NCBI GenBank assembly: GCA_023249795.1
Contig: JAHFBU010000013.1
Location: 1 to 14,352, forward strand
DNA: 14,352 nt
Source of the DNA: Syntrophaceae bacterium
GTDB taxonomy: Bacteria > Desulfobacterota > Syntrophia > Syntrophales > UBA5619
Direction: 5' to 3'
Part shown: piece after piece, positions 13,959 to 14,352 of the stretch
Layout: every line of letters begins with the position of its first letter
Position numbering within the stretch: position 1 is the stretch's first letter
Made by a program: the position numbers and the translations under genes
Notes under the pieces: model-generated
Seen by the model: only the letters and a program-made list of their open reading frames with translations
Database searches by the model: none
What the model was told of the DNA's origin: nothing

Positions 13959-14352
13959 AGCTCTATGACGGGGGAAAAATCATCGCCGGGATTGTGGTCT
14001 TTTTGATCGTGGCCAGTGTTCCGTTCTGGTATGGCGGGGGAAAGGCGGTCTCTCCGCCGGATCTTAAGTTGGATACGCCCAAGATTCAGCAGCTCAAGGA
14101 GAAGCTATGCGTGGAGTCGACCCCGTACATGCGGGCGAACCACATGAGACTTCTGCATACTTGGCGGGAAAGTGTCGTCAGGGACGGAAACCGTTTCTAC
14201 ACGGCCACGGACGGAAAGACTTATAAAATGAGTCTGACCGGAACCTGTCTGGAATGTCACAACAACAAGGCGCAGTTCTGCGACCGGTGCCATGATTACG
14301 CCGGGGCCAAGCCCAACTGCTGGAGCTGCCACATCATACCCGAGGAGGTCCG
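13955..14352 (+). CDS. dsrJ: DsrJ, periplasmic triheme cytochrome c (partial, cut by window end)
   Basis: The first 132 codons of DsrJ; the frame is open at the window edge, and by family size only a short C-terminal piece is missing. An N-terminal hydrophobic segment (residues 8-26, IIAGIVVFLIVASVPFWYG) serves as uncleaved anchor or signal and places the rest in the periplasm. Three CXXCH heme sites are visible: CLECH (98-102), CDRCH (109-113) and CWSCH (122-126). Cys52 in EKLCVES corresponds by position to the cysteine proposed as an unusual His/Cys heme ligand in DsrJ. DsrJ works with DsrO and DsrP, whose genes would be expected just beyond the window. It starts inside the dsrK stop (ATGA overlap). 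Confidence 0.96.
   Translation, partial: MKLYDGGKIIAGIVVFLIVASVPFWYGGGKAVSPPDLKLDTPKIQQLKEKLCVESTPYMRANHMRLLHTWRESVVRDGNRFYTATDGKTYKMSLTGTCLECHNNKAQFCDRCHDYAGAKPNCWSCHIIPEEV

Noticed and set aside
1..14352. tRNA, rRNA, CRISPR array or complete insertion sequence
   Set aside because: I looked for these and saw no repeat-spacer arrays, cloverleaf-like segments or transposase genes; nearly all sequence is accounted for by coding regions.

Overview
The window is a single co-directional (+ strand) block of dissimilatory sulfite reduction genes, most likely from a sulfate- or sulfite-reducing Desulfobacterota (deltaproteobacterial) organism. The evidence is dsrA-dsrB followed by dsrD (a marker of the reductive direction), a siroheme amidase gene (dsrN), a DsrC with both arm cysteines, and a canonical dsrM-dsrK-dsrJ run in which dsrJ encodes the triheme cytochrome c typical of Gram-negative sulfate reducers. 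I cannot assign a genus from sequence alone.

Layout. 1-3516: the end of dsrA, then dsrB, dsrD, dsrN and dsrC, tightly spaced with strong ribosome binding sites. 3517-3812: a 296-bp non-coding gap containing several inverted repeats. 3813-9615 and on to 11222: an accessory insert between dsrC and dsrMKJ. It holds a divergent macro-domain protein, a small DsrM-like cytochrome b, a DsrK-like Fe-S protein fused to a response-regulator receiver domain, a soluble PAS-PAS histidine kinase, a stand-alone receiver protein, and a second DsrM-like/DsrK-like pair. 11223-11352: a gap with a near-perfect 32-bp palindrome resembling a dispersed REP-type element, plus a good sigma-70-type promoter. 11353-14352: canonical dsrM, dsrK and most of dsrJ, cut by the window end.

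How it fits together. DsrAB reduces sulfite and loads sulfur onto DsrC as a trisulfide. DsrD stimulates DsrAB, and DsrN amidates the siroheme cofactor. The membrane DsrMKJOP complex re-reduces DsrC with electrons from the quinone pool. The window has three membrane-cytochrome/CCG-Fe-S pairs in tandem (4351-6807, 8671-11222, 11353-13958). The two extra pairs flank a kinase and receiver module.

The most notable feature is that one DsrK paralogue carries a receiver domain with an intact phosphorylation site, beside a kinase and a free receiver that resembles the fused one, and no DNA-binding output domain lies nearby. This suggests (inference) that phosphorylation acts directly on a redox complex of sulfite respiration rather than on transcription.
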